A program made the position numbers and the translations under genes. A stretch of DNA of 7,363 nt from Betaproteobacteria bacterium UBA6910 (lineage in GTDB: Bacteria > Pseudomonadota > Gammaproteobacteria > Burkholderiales > UBA6910), in the NCBI GenBank assembly GCA_002451065.1, contig DKBC01000303.1:8217-15579 (forward strand), given 5' to 3'. This document shows positions 6,155-7,363 of this stretch, one piece after another; within the stretch, counting starts at the first letter, position 1, and every line of letters begins with the position of its first letter. The notes beneath the pieces are model-generated. The model was not told where the DNA came from and searched no databases. It saw only the letters and a list, made by a program, of their open reading frames with translations.

Positions 6155-7363
6155 ATGAATCACAAATCTTCGGACATTCTGCTTCCCATGCCGCGTCTTC
6201 CGTGGCCCTGGGTGGTTGGCATCGGGCTCCTGCTGGCCGCTTTGTTCAACTGCGCTCAGCTAAGGGCGGCGGAGCTGGGACGGTTTGAAACCGTTATCGA
6301 GCCGGTGCGAGTGGTTGACGCTGCGGGGAAGGAGCGGCGTGCCATGAAGGGAGGCGCGGTCGAGCAAGGAGACCGCGTCGCGACCGGCAAGGGTGCGATG
6401 GCCCAGATCAAGCTATCGGATGGCGGATTCCTCGCGATTCGCTCGAACACGGAAATGGTGTTCAAAGAATACCGCCTCGACGAGAAGCAGCCCACCCAGT
6501 CCAGTTTCTGGGTTGAGCTGATCAAAGGCGGATTTCGCTCCATCACGGGCTTGATCGGGAAGCTGAACCCCGGGGGCTATCGAATCGAGACGGAACACGC
6601 GACTATCGGCGTTCGGGGTACCGACCACGAGCCATTCCACATTCCGCCACCCAAGGTGGGCGAAAAGCCGATTGGGGAGCCGGGAACCTACGACAAGCTG
6701 AATTCGGGCCGATCCTATATTCGTAGCGCGAAAGGCGTGCTGGAACTTATTCCAGGTCGGGTAGGCTACGTTCCCCCCGCCGACGTTCTTCCGCGCCTGC
6801 TCCCGGCCGTGCCGGATTTCTTCAAGGAACAGCCGCCGGTGCCGAATGAGTATCTGGGGAAAGAAAGGGCGGCGGCAGGAAAAGAGGAGGGCGCGCTGAA
6901 GGACCCGCTAGCGCTGGTGCTTACTACCACCACCAGCATCTTGGCGCCGTCCACTGATCTCTTCCAAGCGCCGGCGATGCCCCCCGTTCCGGGGGCGAAT
7001 GGCAACGGTGATGCCAACCGGGGAGCCGATCGGGACCCGCCGGGCCGAGACAGCGGCAATGGCTCCGCCGAAGTGCCGGGTCAGGCATCGACGCCCCCGG
7101 GGCATTCGGGTGACGCCCCTCAAGGCAACGGCAATGGCGCTCCGAATCCCGATCCACAGCCCCAAGGCGATGGCAACGGCCTTGCGCAAGCGCCGGGCCA
7201 GACGGGGACGGCGCCGGGGCATTCGGGTGACACGCCTCAGGGCAACGGCAATGGCGGCTCGAATCCCGATCCGCAGCCCCAAGGCAATGGCAACGGCCTT
7301 GCGCAAGCGCCGGGCCAGGGCGGAACGCCTCCGGGGCAAGGCGGAACGCCTCCGGGGCAGTCG
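6155..7363 (+). CDS. Exported FecR-domain protein with repeat-rich tail (3' partial)
   Basis: The frame stays open to the window edge: 403 residues seen, no stop. After a long signal peptide (hydrophobic core about 19-31, cleavage near LRAA|ELG, residue 39) comes a FecR-type domain, about 45-160. It carries VEQGDRVATG around Asp73, then QIKLSDGGFLAIRSNTEM, and closes with ATIGVRGTDH at 149-158, typical of this fold. Classic FecR is an inner-membrane anti-sigma regulator with a cytoplasmic N-terminus. Here the domain follows the signal peptide, so it is the stand-alone exported type of unclear function. A linker with KDPLALVLTTTTS leads to a Gly/Asn/Pro/Gln-rich tail from about 272. There is no canonical lipobox at Cys33 (LFNC). 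Start 6155 is uncertain: in-frame ATG 6137 adds six residues. Neither has a good ribosome-binding site, though a G7 run (6142-6148) lies six bases before 6155. Confidence 0.82.
   Translation, partial: MNHKSSDILLPMPRLPWPWVVGIGLLLAALFNCAQLRAAELGRFETVIEPVRVVDAAGKERRAMKGGAVEQGDRVATGKGAMAQIKLSDGGFLAIRSNTEMVFKEYRLDEKQPTQSSFWVELIKGGFRSITGLIGKLNPGGYRIETEHATIGVRGTDHEPFHIPPPKVGEKPIGEPGTYDKLNSGRSYIRSAKGVLELIPGRVGYVPPADVLPRLLPAVPDFFKEQPPVPNEYLGKERAAAGKEEGALKDPLALVLTTTTSILAPSTDLFQAPAMPPVPGANGNGDANRGADRDPPGRDSGNGSAEVPGQASTPPGHSGDAPQGNGNGAPNPDPQPQGDGNGLAQAPGQTGTAPGHSGDTPQGNGNGGSNPDPQPQGNGNGLAQAPGQGGTPPGQGGTPPGQS
7097..7363 (+). repeat. Tandem repeats inside the FecR-domain gene: 117-bp units, then 21-bp units
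   Basis: Two near-identical 117-bp units (7097-7213 and 7214-7330) encode 39-residue repeats built on PGHSGD, PQGNGNG, NPDPQPQG and NGLAQAPGQ. A third copy begins at 7331 (PGQGG) but diverges. Overlapping this, two 21-bp units (7319-7339 and 7340-7360) differ only at the last base (CAA/CAG) and encode GGTPPGQ twice. Both periods are multiples of three, so copy-number change keeps the frame. The array may continue beyond the window. Confidence 0.9.

Noticed and set aside
6908..7339. Minus-strand frame with striking repeated Arg/Ala/Ile-rich segments
   Set aside because: The repetition is only the complement of the tandem repeats in the FecR-domain gene, read in register.

Overview
The window is high-GC bacterial DNA from a Gram-negative organism, most likely a Beta- or Gammaproteobacterium. 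Four or five of the products have Sec signal peptides, two are outer-membrane beta-barrels, and Shine-Dalgarno sites are mostly clear. All supported genes lie on the plus strand. No tRNA, rRNA, insertion sequence, integrase or CRISPR array was seen.

Left part (1-1293): the last codons of an unidentified gene are followed 40 bp later by a radical SAM enzyme. Its CX3CX2C motif and C-terminal cysteine motif (GCP...CNRP) resemble the LipS2 half of the two-protein lipoyl synthase LipS1/LipS2. If so, the unseen upstream DNA may carry lipoate-assembly or sHdr sulfur-oxidation genes; this is inference.

Middle part (1294-3392): a good sigma70-like promoter precedes a FadL/OmpP1-family outer-membrane channel. 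A textbook intrinsic terminator follows it. Only 34 bp after the terminator's T-run starts a small secreted protein with an SCP2-like (sterol-carrier) C-terminal half. The pair suggests a two-step route for a hydrophobic substrate: channel in the outer membrane, carrier in the periplasm. The terminator between them probably sets their relative dose.

Right part (3393-7363): an exported 180-residue protein of unknown function is followed by a TTG-started outer-membrane protein with an N-terminal TPR domain and a C-terminal beta-barrel of the Slam/DUF560 type. A 493-bp gap then carries several inverted repeats, a candidate extended -10 promoter and a long, possibly structured leader with two mutually exclusive helices. 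The leader runs into an exported FecR-domain protein. That gene is still open at the window edge, where it has entered a Gly/Asn/Pro/Gln-rich tail of 39-residue tandem repeats. A strong ribosome-binding site drives a different frame that overlaps the start of the FecR gene, and a G7 tract lies exactly where loss of one base would fuse the two frames. The TPR-barrel and FecR proteins may form one cell-surface export module; that link rests on proximity alone.
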